64,000 nt of DNA from Echinometra lucunter. Its lineage: Eukaryota > Echinodermata > Echinoidea > Camarodonta > Echinometridae. The notes below the pieces were generated by a model. The model saw only the letters and a list, made by a program, of their open reading frames with translations, was not told the DNA's origin and did no database searches. The stretch is from contig CM057158.1 in NCBI GenBank assembly GCA_029962745.1, positions 14,933,173-14,997,172 of the forward strand, in the 5' to 3' direction. The position numbers and the translations under genes are program-made. Below, piece by piece: positions 14,701-29,700 of the stretch. The stretch's first letter is position 1, and every line of letters begins with the position of its first letter.

Positions 14701-17700
14701 AATACAAAAAAAAAAAAAAAGGAAGAAAGAAACAAAGTGGTGTAATTAATCTACATTTGCCACACTTGACTCAAGCGCAGTAAGTAGGTACATGTACCCA
14801 GTAGGATTTATCCTTGAATACACTTAGCGCTATGGCTGCTGTGTAAGAGCTGGGGAAATATGATTGCAGTGCCCTCTGGGAGAACATTACATAGTCCTGA
14901 AGAGGCTACCTTGGGTCAACAAATATATTATCATTATTATTTCTTCACTGTTTCTACATCAAATGTACATACATCAATTCCTTTATGAACCAGAATTTTG
15001 AAACAAAGACAGACACAACGTGAACATAATCAACACCATCTCAGGCTTCAAATAGTAAGAAAAGAAATTCTATCATTTCATAATTGACTTCTTGCTTTTA
15101 AATGAGTATTGAATACCTCCTTGTTCTTTCTTCTCATCCAGAAGCCTTGCAAGGAGAGACTTTTCCTTCTGGTCCTCAGCCGTCTCCTCTCCTCCATCAT
15201 CTAAACCCATGGAAGGGATGGTAGATCTTCTCATCTCTTCCTCCTCCTCTGCCTTGGTGAGAATGATGGAGAGAAAGTTGAGTGCCGTGGTGCGAGTCGA
15301 TGCAGGACTGGGCTTGCTCACTACAGATATTAGGCAGTCTAGAGTGATAATAAAGACAAAAAATGGGAAGATGTTTCAATCACGAAGGATAATATATATT
15401 TCAATATATGCGCTAAGTTGTTCAGGTGAGCCCATCACAAGCACTCAGTTTTAGGGACCTCGCCTTCTTCCTTGATTTATGTTATTGTAATATATTATGT
15501 TACTATGTATAAACTGTACACAATTGGAAAAAAATGACTGTTAACTCCTGCACATCAAGGTTCCTGCTACTTTTACATGGTTATTAAACCTAGTCACTGA
15601 AAAACAATCATAAACTTGTCACAAAGGCAATTGCAAATTTTCCTGTTTTGCTTTAGTAGACTTCACATGCAGGTTTTATTGGGGTATGCTTAAAAAGAAA
15701 ATGTCACACAAATTTATCAAGATTTTTCCCCCTTACCTGTGATATTGTTCCAGTTTCTGCTCAGGACAGGACTGAGGTTTTCCAACCCCGAGAGGTGACA
15801 TTGCATTGTCAGGAACTCAAATGTTATCCTCCATAGTTCATGGATTCCAGCTATTAACTTGGCATCTACATGATAATATGAAGAGAGAGAGAAAGAGAGC
15901 ACATTAGGGAACAGTCAAAATGACAGTCAGACAATAGATGTATCTGATTTTGATTGAGGTGAAGATCATACAAGGATATCCCTTGCACTGTTCAAGATGT
16001 TATGAAACTTTGTATTCTGCTGGTTGAGGTGCATCTCACACAGGTTCTGAAACACCTCTGAGAATAACCCTAAATTCAGAGTACCTTAAAACATTTACAA
16101 ACTGTATTTATATTGGGAGTTTAGAAGTTTCTGGGCCACCCCTAGGGCACCCTATCTCCTGGTATCATAATTTGAAATCATTCTTAGTTGTCCACTAACA
16201 TGAATTTTTCATAGATAAAATTAGAATGCATCAGGAGTTTGAATAATTGAATTTCACTTTAATTTCATTTATTCCACATCAATAAATTTGTAACCCTATC
16301 ATACCAGGAGCATATCAATACAAACTAAAGTAAAGTGACAGATAAACACATATTATTTCATCATAAACATTATTATTATTATAATCAAAAAGTATTTGGC
16401 GTCATCTAGGCCTGGGAGGGGAAAAGCGAACTTAATCACTGTGAGCCCCGGGTCTCTCCTCCCGATATAGCTTTTTGGGATGTGCAGGTGTACCATCACA
16501 CCTGGGTTTCCCCCTACTCTTCTTAGAATAGTGCAGTGGGTTCTTAACAAGCAAAGGTGGTGTTTTATCATCCTATCTGAGGGACAGAGTGTTTTTCCAC
16601 TAAAACAAAGCTTGTGTCTATGAAACGGGGGAGGACATGTCGACACACAACACAACTGTATGCCAGAAGGACAATTTTTTACCTCCTTGTTGAGGCAGCT
16701 GGAGAGCCAGGATCATAGAGCATTTGGTGGTAAGCTTCCCATCCTGCATAGCATCCAGGACAGCAGGCATGTCCTGTTGCAGGCAAGCCAGATAGAGCCT
16801 CAAGATGGCAGTACACATAAAGCTTTGTCTGCATAGCTCCACCTGGTTGGCATAGTAAGATGTAGAGGAGTGGGCGGGGTCAGCTGACAAAGGGGCATGG
16901 TCATCAGATGAAGAGGGAGTCGCTTGCTGTAGGAGTGTCTGGATGCGAGTGACGTTGATGATTCTGTCAAGGAGAAAGGATGGAAATGTGTTCACAAATA
17001 ATGCAATCAAACTTCAAATCAAAAGAGTTCTAGCCATTCATTCTTCTACAAAGGAAACATAGGAAGTAAAATATATAAATTTTGAGTTCTGCCAAACATT
17101 CTACATAGTTAAGTAAGGGTAAGTGGGTTTTATGTAGATTAGCAACAAACACAAAAAACTAAATTAAACTTGCTGAAAATCACAATCACAGAAAGAACTA
17201 CTATCAGTTACACACAAGAAGTCATCCACATTCATGATACATGTACATGAATTCTTGTGTGTAACTGATACACAAGAAGTCATGTACATGTATCATGAAT
17301 GTGGGTCCTGGGCTACTTGTTTGACATTCTTATATTTTGTTGCTCATTCCACAGATATCCTACAGTTTATTTCAAAATTGTTTGGCAGATGTCATCTGTA
17401 GTTCTGAACATTCTGCATAAGATTTATTTGATTCTTTGAGCATTCATTTCAATCATTACCAAAACTCAACTTTTATTTTGGTGACATAAAAATGAAGAAG
17501 GAATTAGTACAGCAAAAGAGGCAACTCAAAACTAGGGTTATCAGCCTTACCCTCGCAGAGTTTGGAGGATGTTCTCCTTGCTAACAGCATGGACTGCATC
17601 ACTTGGTATGACAGCTAAGAGGTTGGTAAGGAGGCAAGCAGTAGAGGTCACCAGGCCAGGGGTTACAACACTCTCATAACGGCCTCCACCAACCCCAGAA

Positions 17701-20700
17701 GAAGAGGTGGAGACAGTATCCTGGGAGGACGATACAGACTGACCTGAAAGACAACGAGAAACAAAGCATCTACTGCAGAGATTCTCAAAGTATAGTTTAC
17801 AGCTACACATTTATAAAAGGCAGGACTATGATACTGCTCAATATGTGGTCTCATGCTACCCCATTTTTAACAATTTTTTTTGAACTACATTGGCTTCCAA
17901 TTGCTGATAGAATACAGCATCACAAACTAACGAGAAACAAAGCATCTACTGCATAGATTTTCAAAGTATAGTTACAGCTACACATTTATATAAAGTCAGG
18001 ACTATGATACTGCTCAATATGTGGTCTCATGCTACCCCATTCTTAGTTACAGCTACACAGCTATAAAGGCAGGACTATGATACTGCTCAATATGTGGTCT
18101 CATGCTACCCCACTGTTAAATGAACTACACTGGCTTCCAATTGCTGATAGAATACAGCATCACAAACTAGTTCACACTTAACAAATCTTTGTTAAACACT
18201 CATTCTCCATACATCTCCTCCCTCCTGCAGCAACAGAAAACATCACATTCACTTCGATGCTCCCAAATCTCTAAAACAGGTCAGCTTCAAATCCTTTCAA
18301 TCCACTGGCCCATGCCTTTGAAACAAACTCCATGGACTTCTTAGAAAAGATACTTCACTTGATTTCTTATAAAAAAAAAGAAAAAAAATCCCAAAGCATA
18401 ATTGACTATGAGATGGTGCCTTGTGTCTGATGGAAAAATCACTTTATACATCCAATTGTTATTATTATTAATATTATCTTCAAGATTCAGGAACATACCC
18501 TCAGGTGATCTCATCTCAGCTTGTCTGGTCTCTCTAGCAACCTAGGAAAACAAAACAATCAAAGAAATCAAAAGCAGATTTAAAAGTGAGCCATGCTAAG
18601 AAAGATGACAATCATATGAAAATGCAATGTGATATTTACATAACATCTATGAGAGATAATAAGTATTACATTGTTAAAGCTTTAAACATGCTTTGTAAAA
18701 AGTGTCATAATGAGGGGGAAAACAAAGAAACAGACAGTTTTTGAAAAGTCCTTTAATTTAAAGACATGTTACACTAATTTACAGCAGAAATGAATGTGGC
18801 AGAACATCATTGTGTTAAGTATATTTTCATCGTTTTGAAATGAATATGGCTATATTACAAAGCATATTTTCATGTTGGTATCACATACAGTTTACACTTT
18901 TGTCTTACCTGTGAATTTTGACCTCTTATCTGACTGGGTCTTATATTGTCATCATTTTCAGATGAATCTGCGGAAACCAAATTTGAGATAAGATTTCAAA
19001 TGCGGTCAAAAAACCTCTGTTCAGAATCAGAAGAAACTGACTGCTCAGTTCACTCTAGTGTGAATTTCAACAGAACATGAGAAGAATGAAAGAGACATTT
19101 ACTTAGACACAGGCAGAGAGAGAGAGAGAGAGAGAAAGAATAAAGGGGGGGGGGGGGGTACAAATGTACAAATGTTTCTACTAGCCAACAACTTCTCCAC
19201 AAAGACCACGGGTAACAAAACCACCATGTTCTTTTGATAAGCTTTACCATGGTATGTTTGAACTAGTCTTTTATCATAAGAAATCCATTTGGCCTACATC
19301 ATGCGATCCCTCCCACCCCAAAATAAGTCACATACCTGGAGTGGTGAGTGTAGGAGGTCCACTCTGCATGCTTAATGATGACAGAGTGGAATCTTCCACT
19401 ATGCTGATGGGTTGGATAGTTGAATCTGGATAGTAGTGGGTGAGCATGGTGGCTATCTCAGGGAAGAAGCGATGGTACTGGAGCAAAGCACTGACTGCAG
19501 ACACACCAGCAACACCAATCTGTATGGAGTTGGATAATAAATGGATGCAGGATGATTTTTCAAGCTTTTAACATGAATTTTGAGCTCTTTCTTATATTCT
19601 TTTGCTGATAATAAATGATGCATATGTATACATAAATATATAATACAATTAAATATTCTTACAAGTATGCTGCAGCTTCATATTTTTTCATGATGAATAT
19701 ATATGTGACCACACAATACAAACTACATGTTTGTTTATGAGCATGGATACTGGACTATTTTTCAAGCTTTTACTGTGAATTTTCAGTTCTTCTTACATTT
19801 TTCTCCTGATAATATGTAATGAATATGTATATATGACCATACATTACAAGCAAGTTTGCTTTAAAGGCATACACCTAATGCTCATTAGTGAGCATGTTTC
19901 TCGTCTAAATCTAGGTCCACGGTAGCTGAATGCTTTATCAATTACACAGGGTAAAATGCAAGCAAATTTTTTCATGTTTAGTCATACATTAAGTTCTGTT
20001 CATTCAAGCTAAGGCCGATGCTCCTGCACCAAAAGAGTTCAACACTCATAGCTGACGAAATTCCTGCATCAAAAAGTCCTGATATGAAATTGCCACCTCA
20101 CAAAATAGACATATTTTCGATTGGCTGCCATGCATGGCCCATGTGACATGTGTCCATGCCTGTCATTGGTGATGTCTGCCAAGTTGATCGCTGATTGGTC
20201 TGTTATGCCGCCCCGCTACTTTAGCTGCCTATCGGATAGGCCAGGATTAGTCTGTGGCTAGGCACGGCCACTCCGTACTCCGGCTTCCTGCTACCAGCCA
20301 GGAGCTAATGCGTATTAAACTGTTCTGATCAGTGCACTGTGCACATTGCCAAATACTAGCTCAGGGCTCCATAACACAAAGGTTGGCGATCAATCCCTAA
20401 ATGGCAATGGCCAATCAAGATCAATGTTACATGCGCGTTTTGTTCGACCACTGACCAGAAACCAATCAGAAAGTTCTTTCATATTTACTATCCATCGCAA
20501 ACCTTTGTGTTACGGGGCTCAGGACAGCAATTCATCTGTAGGAATTTACAGATGGTTTGTGTAGATAGATGGTTTGTGTAGATAGTTTTGATGAAACTTT
20601 GACATTTGAAAGGTTTTTTGAGTCTATGAAAAGAGGGGATGTGCTCGGCGTGCCTCCATGCATTGAGTGGCCACACGGTCCAGGCCACGATGTACATCAG

Positions 20701-23700
20701 CAGCAGCCCTGTGAAAAGTTCGACCCCGGGGTTGACATCAGACTTGCAAAGGTGTACATGGGTAAGTCTCCCGATGCTCTAAGTGAATGCACTACCACAC
20801 TACCTGTTGAGGCATGCAAAAAATCATTTGGGGACTTTGTGAAGTTTGTCTGCAGCGTGCAGAGGCACCCTGATGACCGCTAAAAGCACACAATTTTTCC
20901 AAGGTTTCTTACTCTAACACCCCTGTATACACAACATGAGACCATTCTGAATAGGTGGAAAAATAATTTGGGCCGTAACAGAACAGCAAGCAATGAAAAC
21001 ACAGAGAGACAAACTCGGGCTATTTTACATAATGGGAGAATGTCCTCTCTTAGGGATATGGCATCTCATTAGGGTGATGTGTTGTACAGTTCTGTTAGGA
21101 CGATACTCAGGCATGACATACACCCAAAGCCCTATCATCTTCAGGTCCTCCATCAACTAACACCAGATGATCTGCCCAACTTCATCATGTCTGATAAAAG
21201 TCGATCTGGATGGGCATTTAGCGACCCATAATGCAATCGTCTGGGCAAAACTGACAATAAACCACAAATCATCCACCGTTAAACTGTTATCGTCTGTGAC
21301 CTGGCACTAAAAAACATGTCATCACATCGACAGGTGATGCTACTCTTGTAGTTTGGAAACTAGCGTTCTACCCTCTTTTCTCTATTTCTCTCTCTCTCTA
21401 TTATAGCAAGTCTTTGTAATTTAGTTTGTCTTTATATCTGTTTAAAGACGCTAGGTCGTGGGCTTTCATGGGGAATGGATCATAATTTGCTGACACCAGA
21501 CTTTGTGAAAAATACCTGTAATAGAGCTACATTTCTGGAGCACAGCAAAACAAGCTGTCCCACCACAAACATTCTTCGGACTGCTTCGGGCATTCTCGGG
21601 CCAGGGAAAGTGAGATAATGACTTTGCGATATGGGGAAAGGGTGAAGTATACAGAGCATTACATAGTATCTGTTGGTCATAAAACTCACAGTGATGGACA
21701 ACACCTGTTACTGGGTAAGCACCCATGGTGTCAAATTCCCCATAAAAGCCCACGACCTAGCGTCTTTAACATATATGCCTTTACTTTTAAATGAGGGCTG
21801 CAAGCAAATAAAGCTTCATGCTCGTGCTTTAGCTCTCCTATATGATAATTCTGCAAAATATCCATCTACATGTAATGTGTAGGTCATGTATTGTATATGT
21901 ATATTGTATCCATTGTAAGACATCATTGATGCATGTGAATGCAGATGTTTCAAAACATGATAAATCATATCAAAGCAATTCAATAAATCAAATCAAATCA
22001 AATCAAATCAAATCAAATCAAATCACAACACCCAGACAGTGTTGAACCCCCTTCAGTGGTTGTTTGGTGTGCAATAACTGCCACTATGGTCACAGGGCCA
22101 CTTTTCTTTGATGGTACCAATGTGTATGCCAAATTTCATGAGCATTGCTCAAAAAATGAGGAAGTAGTTCGATCCGCAAGATTTGCAACTGACCGACCAT
22201 ATGCTGATTCCTATATACCCCCTTCAAAATTGGTTTGGTGGGGGTATAAAAATTAGGTCACCAAAGACCAATGTGTATGCCAAATTTCATGAGCATTGCT
22301 CAAAATATGAGGAAGTAGTTCGATCCGCAAGATTTGCAACTGACCGACCATATGCTGATTCCTATATACCCCCTTCAAAATTGGTTTGGTGGGGGTATAA
22401 AAATTGTAAACTATTCAGCAGTAACATATGACAATTTCACAATTATCTGATGTATAGATTTTGAGTTATTAAAGATCAAAAGTGGAATTTTTTTTCTAAC
22501 ACCCAGTACTTCAAAAAGAGATCTTTGATACTTCTGGACTGAAATAAGAAGTAGCAAGTATTTACTCACCTTTTGTTGATGATCTGAGGGTGTGACCTTC
22601 TGACCTTTGGGTGATTCATCTCTGCTAAAAGGTTGTAACAGTAGATTGGCAAGAAAAGACGCTGCCTGTACAATGGATATCATAAACCATAAGGAAAAAA
22701 GAAAACAATCAACAAACTACTGAAATGAAATATGAAATGAAATAAACAGTTAGACCCACACATTCAAATATACCTGGCAAAAAAGAACATTGTTTGTCCT
22801 ATACATACATGGGCATTTTGCAAGAGGGATCCTCATGCATTTCTTCCAACTTTTTCTCACCAAGAGAAAATATATGTTGAGTCCGACAATGAAACATGTC
22901 CTGGGTAGATGATTCACAATACCGAAAATGATTTAGCTCATTAAAATGTGAGGCTAGCAGCTTTTACCAGGTGTATGTGAACTTTTGGGCCCAGCTATTC
23001 ACACTATAAATTTCTGTGCAGACCAAATCATATGGGGACAGGGCATTTCAAAAGATAGCTCCTGAACTTTGGAATAAACTCCCACAGAATTTAAGAAATG
23101 TCACTCAGGTGGATCAATTCAAATCTCAGCTGAAATCACTACTGTTTTTGAATGTCTATATGTGAATAATGGGACTTTCTAAAAAACCCGTTGAACCCTA
23201 TGCCAGAGATAACTCAGGCTAGTGTCTCTGGGAAATGTGTGTCATACAGAAGTCCAATTGTGCTCATTGGGTAAAATCTCACTGGCAGACTGATTAAAAA
23301 AATACCTACAGGCACTCTATAATCATATATATATAATGGATTGATTTTCCTTGTATCTTTCAAGAAAGAATGTTCAGTTTCTCATCTAAAGATGATGTCA
23401 TACTGGACAGATTCCCACTTCATGGTGAAGGAACAGGGTTAATGTCTACCACACCTTGATAATATCAGTCCATAATATAACGGTTAAAAACTAACTCTGC
23501 TGTCTAATGACAAAAGGAAGCAACTCTGATTTTTTCCAAAATGGACTTTTTCTTGATTTGGGGTACCTTTTTGTGTGCTCCACATGATGAAGAAGAAATT
23601 AAGTTCACGTGACCTCCAATTTCTGAAATGTAGACATATCAAAAGGAAGCAACTCCATAGATTTCCACATAAAACAGTGACATTTTTTTTCTTCATTTAC

Positions 23701-26700
23701 TAAGAAACTTATTCTGCAGAGTCGTTTCCTTTTGTCATGGCACGGCAGAATTAATTCACATGAAGTTAGATGTACCTGTTGTCTAACCACACTGCATTCG
23801 GAATGATCCAAGAGAACAGAGAGAGCAAGCCCCCAAACACCTCCTGTTCTCTGCTGGAAGCAGGTTGCTATGGTAACACAGCCCTGCTCACTGGAGGCAA
23901 GAGATGCAGCGATACCCAGACCGGCAGCTCGGACCTGGACATTGGAAAGGTACAGTCATTATTCCCTTCCTGAAATTATGTATTGGTTGACAAGTTGCTG
24001 CGATTGTGTCATTCAGTATGTGGAACCATTAACAACTTATACCAGTGCTTAGGGGAATCTTTCAAGAAAATAGAGAGTGTATGATATACCTCTTCATTGA
24101 AAAGTTTTTGTTAATTTGAAGTTAATGTTGATATACATCTTCACTTGGACTTCTGTTAGGGTCAAGCCCTGCACTTTAAGTGCTTTGTGCACAAAGCCAT
24201 AAAAATCAGATAGTGATATAGGATGAAAAGGTATAAGAACATGATATGATTTCAATTTTTACTCACTAATCCAATCTTTTATTTCATTAGTGACAACTGA
24301 TTATTTATTTCATTCATTGATGTTTCTTTCATGTTTCACTACTTTTTACCCCACCTTCATTTTTCCATCAATTGAGTGTGCAGTCAGCCAGCAGGCTGGA
24401 AATGTTTTCTGACATACACTAAATCACCTAATACTCAATCTAAACAGACAAATCAAGTACAAAAGTTTGTCCTGCCTGTCACTAGACAAACAAAAAAAGT
24501 GGAGGTTATGGGGGGGGGGGGGGGGGGGGGACATCATTTTCATCTCACCTCGGGGTCCCTGTACGAGAGTAGAGGAGTAAGCCAAGCAAAGCCTGCTTCT
24601 GAAGATCCCTTGCTGGTATATAACCACTCCATAGGCCAGTTCTACATCATCAAAGAAAAACAAAAAATCAATCTTGTTGATCAATACAAGAGTCACATAC
24701 AACATTTCATAAATTTCAGATATTTTCATTGTAATAAACTCCCATCCCTATAATTATACAATGAATCAAAAAGAAACACAACTTACCTGTCTTTCTCGTG
24801 TTTAACACTCCAATACTATAGATTTTTATCATCCACTTGATTACCATTCCTGTAATACCTATTTTCATATCCTTTATCTTTATTTGGGTTATACAGTCCC
24901 TCTTGCTCTTTTCTGTTATCAGGTATGTATTTGTTTTTCACATGATTTCCCTCCACATCAAATATTACTTTTCTTTACTTGGTTTCAATTTGTTTATAAA
25001 CTATTTCACCGAAGCCCACATATATACTGTGAAAAGTAATCAGGCTGAAGTGTGGATTGAATCGTGACTTATTAAAAATATATCTCAAGTGATGTCACAT
25101 TATTACTGCTTCACAGCACCTCACAAACTACCAGAATGACACATGTCAAACTGCATTTCATAAGAATAGTAAAAATAAATATAATATACGTTCATCATGT
25201 AATATGAATTAGACATCAACATGCCTGGGCATCTTTAAATATAAACATAACTTTGTTACATCTAGGACTCTGAACTTAGGATTCAAACGGATGAGAATTG
25301 GAATGCAATGAAACTATACCTTGTCTACAGCCCTTGCTGCCATCTCTCTGGTGAGGTGTAGGAGACACAGAGTAGCACTCTTAGTAACACCCTTGCCCAT
25401 GTACGACATAGCAGTACCTCCTCTGCCTACATGGAATGCTGATACAACCTGGAAACAGGTCAGAATACAGAATTCTTCAAGTTCAAGAAAATCTAAATGA
25501 CATTGGTTTACAACCTACAATGATATTCTGTGTCGGTTATCAAATATGTACACCATGACAAGCAGACACAGGGAAGCACTTTCCGTTACACTCTTATTCG
25601 GTGCTTCCTCTTCTGACATGAAAATGTTGATGTACAATTTAAAACATGGTAACAACATAGCATCACTTTCATTAACCCATTCGTGACAGAGGGTCCACAT
25701 TTTGTGGTTTGGCCTAATATCTTTTGATGCAAAGCCCTGAAAATCATACCAAATACATGAGCAGAAAGAGCAAAAAATTCTACACAAACTCTCCCCATTT
25801 TGGTTGCGTCAATATTTGTTGTTTGATGCTGAAATTTTTTTAAAGGAAAATAAGCATTAAAATCCTTAAATTGGCAATGTGATAGAAAGTTTAAAATCAC
25901 CATTTTCCCCTGCAAATGGCAACTTTTTGACTTCTCATCATAATTTCTGTCAATTTATATTCATTTCAGATACATGACGTTTTATAAGAAAAATGTAGCA
26001 ATAAAATAAAAAAGTTGGTGTTGCCAATTTGAAGAATAGAAGCTGATCAAATTAGGCTTTAAATAATTCCTGTCACGAATGGGTTAAAGTAGCCAAAGGA
26101 TTAAAGGAAAACATGTGAAGGTTTCAAGTTAACTTTGGTGAGTCAGCATACATTCACACCAAGACTGCATGCAGCATTTATCTGTATTTTGAAATACTTC
26201 GACAGGCTTTGAGAAACACACAGAGGAAGAATCATGATAAATTCACACACAATCACAATGAAATAAAAGCTCCTCTGAGATTCAATTTTGAGAAAATGAT
26301 GCTGTTGCTTTTCTTCTTGCAGTTGTAACAAACTGTTTTTTTTATAAAAAATTAAATGCATCGTTTAATAAAACTTTGTTCAAGTTTGTTATCTGTAATG
26401 TGATATTGTGATGGACAAAATCAACATCAAAATAGGGTTAGAATATCATTACATTTTATTGCTAGAATGAAAAAGCTTTTTTTTGTGTTTACCTCTTGAA
26501 GGGAAGTGAGCATTTGTTGACACAGAGTGAGGCTGTCTCCATCAGCCCAGTCCAGACTCCAACCAGGTCTAGAAATGAAGTCATACAGAAATCTTCATTC
26601 TATGTAATGGTTATCACTCAGCACACAAAGTACAGATATTTACAGTATATTTTTATTTAACAGTGCTTGCTTAAAAGTTCTTTGCTACATGATAGGAAAC

Positions 26701-29700
26701 TGTTATTCTGATATAGGTCATTTTCACTTTGTAAAAAGATAAGTATTAAAATTCAATGCAGATGTTTTGAACAATTGACTTTCTTCTGGTTATCTACATT
26801 TTAAGTGTAATAGCAATTGCTATGTTGGACATGCATTTCACAAGTCTTGACGAAAGTCACGATAAAGTAGTCCATTAACATGTGTATAAGGTAAATACAT
26901 ATTGATAGTCTATGCCTGTCCTCAAAGAGTACAGTATGAAATTATGAAAGACATCACTACACTGATTGCTATGCTGGACATGCATTTGACAAATCTTGAC
27001 AGAAGTCACAATAAAGTACAGTCTACTAACATGCGTGTTAGGTAAATACATATTTTTATAGTCTATACCTGTCCTGAAAGAATACAATATGAAATTATGA
27101 AAGACATCACTAAACTGATTCAACTGACAAGTCTTAATCTCTTACCTTGCAGTTACATGGACAAGACAATGGAGTGTGCTTTCCAAGGATGGTAGATCAT
27201 AGAAGTGAAGAGCATCAGCAAGGTCTAAGCTTCCTAGTAGACCATGAACCAAGGAACCTCCAAGGAACATCCCTTTACGCCTCCTGGCAAATATTTAAAA
27301 AAAAAAAAAGAATAAATATGCAGCATTTTTCATTACATAGTTTAAATGAGGAATATACCACTAACATTACACAAGAACAAACAGGAATAAAATTTTGGTG
27401 AACTGAGACTTAGCAATTCAAATTGGAGAGAGATGTTACCTAATATAATGTGGTGATCAACAGATAGTAAAAACCTTCAGAAACTTCAAAGATAACTCCA
27501 TGAAATAACCAGTTTGTTGAAGTATTATTATTCTTTTAATGCTGTACCCTGGGTAACAAAAAAGGTATGACAGTAACTTTTCAATGTTTTATGTAAGATG
27601 ATTTTAATGAACTGAAGAAATTTTTCAAATGAAAATTGCCATTGGGATCATTACCAGTACCACAGATCAAGACATAAGAGTTGCCATGACAACATTACAT
27701 AACTGCATTCTAATGAACACATAATAGCACTAGACTACGCTTTTTGCCAGGTTATGACGGTACCCCAGGATACAAGTGCCGAATCATATTGAAATTTGGT
27801 GATGTGGTTGTAAAGTATGGGACAAGCTCTTATGCCATGCCACATTCTTGAATATATTCACATTGTAAATGCACAGAAAGTTTAAGAGAATGACAACTCA
27901 CCATGCATCTTGTGACAGTGGTAAGTTCTGCACAAAGGCTGTCAGTAATCTCAGAATCTCCTTCCTCACCAGAGCCTGTGACCCTTCCTTGCCTTTCCCT
28001 GCTCCATCGGTCTGCCCTTCTGCCATCTGGCCTGCAGGTGGGTACTTCCCCAGGAGCTCCACCAGTGAGAGCCTGCCCCCGCTACAGGTTGACCCCACCC
28101 ATTCAATGAGGTCAGGGGTCACTAGGTCGGGTGACCTCAAAAGTTGGGAGAGCAGGGAGAGAAGGTGGGCCAGGAGCTGCTCATCCTCATTGTTGGCTGG
28201 AACCACTTCTAAAAATCTATGAAATCAGAAAATGGGTAATGCCTCAAGGTCACACATGTTTTTCAGTACACGTTCATCTATTTGGACTTTCCCCTGTTTT
28301 TTATTTTTTATTTCTTATTTTATATATTTTTTTTACAAATCTCCATAGCTTCACATAATTTCAGTAAAGGTATATTCTAGAGTCATATTGTCATAAAATA
28401 TTATGACATAACCTGTATTCATTTCAATAGATCTTTAAAATAATTCATAGTAATATAGTTCAATTATGATCATGGGTAAATTCAGTGTCACAGTTAGAAA
28501 ATACATCTGGTTCTTGTCCTCAGTTTTAGTTCAAAATGATAGTTGATATTCATGAGACTATTCCACTTTCATTTTGCCAAAATAGTCAGATAACTGCAAA
28601 AGTAAAATGTTTGAGGCAACATTCAACAGAATGAAATCTATTTCAAGCATGCAACTCAACATCTTTTAAAACACAGTGGTGAAGTATAACAACAGTAGCA
28701 ATATCAATAGAGGAAATCTTAAAACAAAGAGTTCACTTTCACTTACCTATTCAATGCTGCCTTCCAATCATAGCTTAGGAGGGCTCTTGTTAAACTTGTC
28801 ATCTCCCCTCCCTCTGTGACATCCCTATTTTGTAGTAGACTAGCCCACTGCTTCATAAGGGACAGTTGACATATGGCCTGCTTCACTGTGAAATGGGAGG
28901 TGGCAGCTAGAATTGTCTGGAGGGACTGGTGGAGGCAAGTTGGGGCATATGAAGTGGCTAGCAACGCCCTCTCCTCTGGTTCCAGTAATAGTTCAGAACT
29001 GTTGGATGATGAAAATGAAAAATATTGAAGGTCTCAATAGAGAAATATTATTTTTCCGTTTGCTCAAGACAAAGCTGACAGACTTGTATATTTGAAGAGT
29101 CATTTTTTGAAGGCTCCTTGATCATTTATATGATAAGAGTTGCAACAGATAGTTCAGTTTATATCAAACGTAACTTACAACAGGGTCAAAACACATGAAC
29201 ATAAGAATAGTGATATCCACACAGTGGAGTGGAGTTGCCGTGGTATAGTGGTTCATTCACTTGACTCTCAATCTAAGGGTTGAGGGTTCAAATCCAAGCC
29301 TGTCGCTAAACGTCCTTCGGCAATACATTCATCTACATCTACCACTCTCCATTTAGGTGTAAGTGGGTACCTGGCAATTGCTGAGGTAATAATAATTGCA
29401 GGGTCCTCGGGAAGAACAGCAATTGCTGATGAGGCTTCCCTGGGTAAACAAAATTATCATTATCATTATTACTGTGAATTAATGAATAAAGCTTATATCA
29501 TGAAAGAAATCTTTATAATATCATTATCCTTAATGCTGCTGTCAAACTTTACAAGTAATGCACACCTGTGCACCATACAGGGGCAAAATATGATTTGAAA
29601 GTATTGTGCCTCTGCCATAAACACTTTAAAGAAGATGTACTGTAAGTGAAATATAACTATGAACAGGGCTACCTGTACTCAACATTCCTTCCATCATCAT

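Noticed and set aside
20569..20883. 104-residue plus-strand frame ([18 protein letters not shown]..)
   Set aside because: Looks protein-like and could be part of a decayed transposon, but no family recognised and no splice or neighbour support.
29228..29300. Possible functional tRNA gene
   Set aside because: Only the A and B boxes fit; the acceptor stem is not paired and a SINE body follows.
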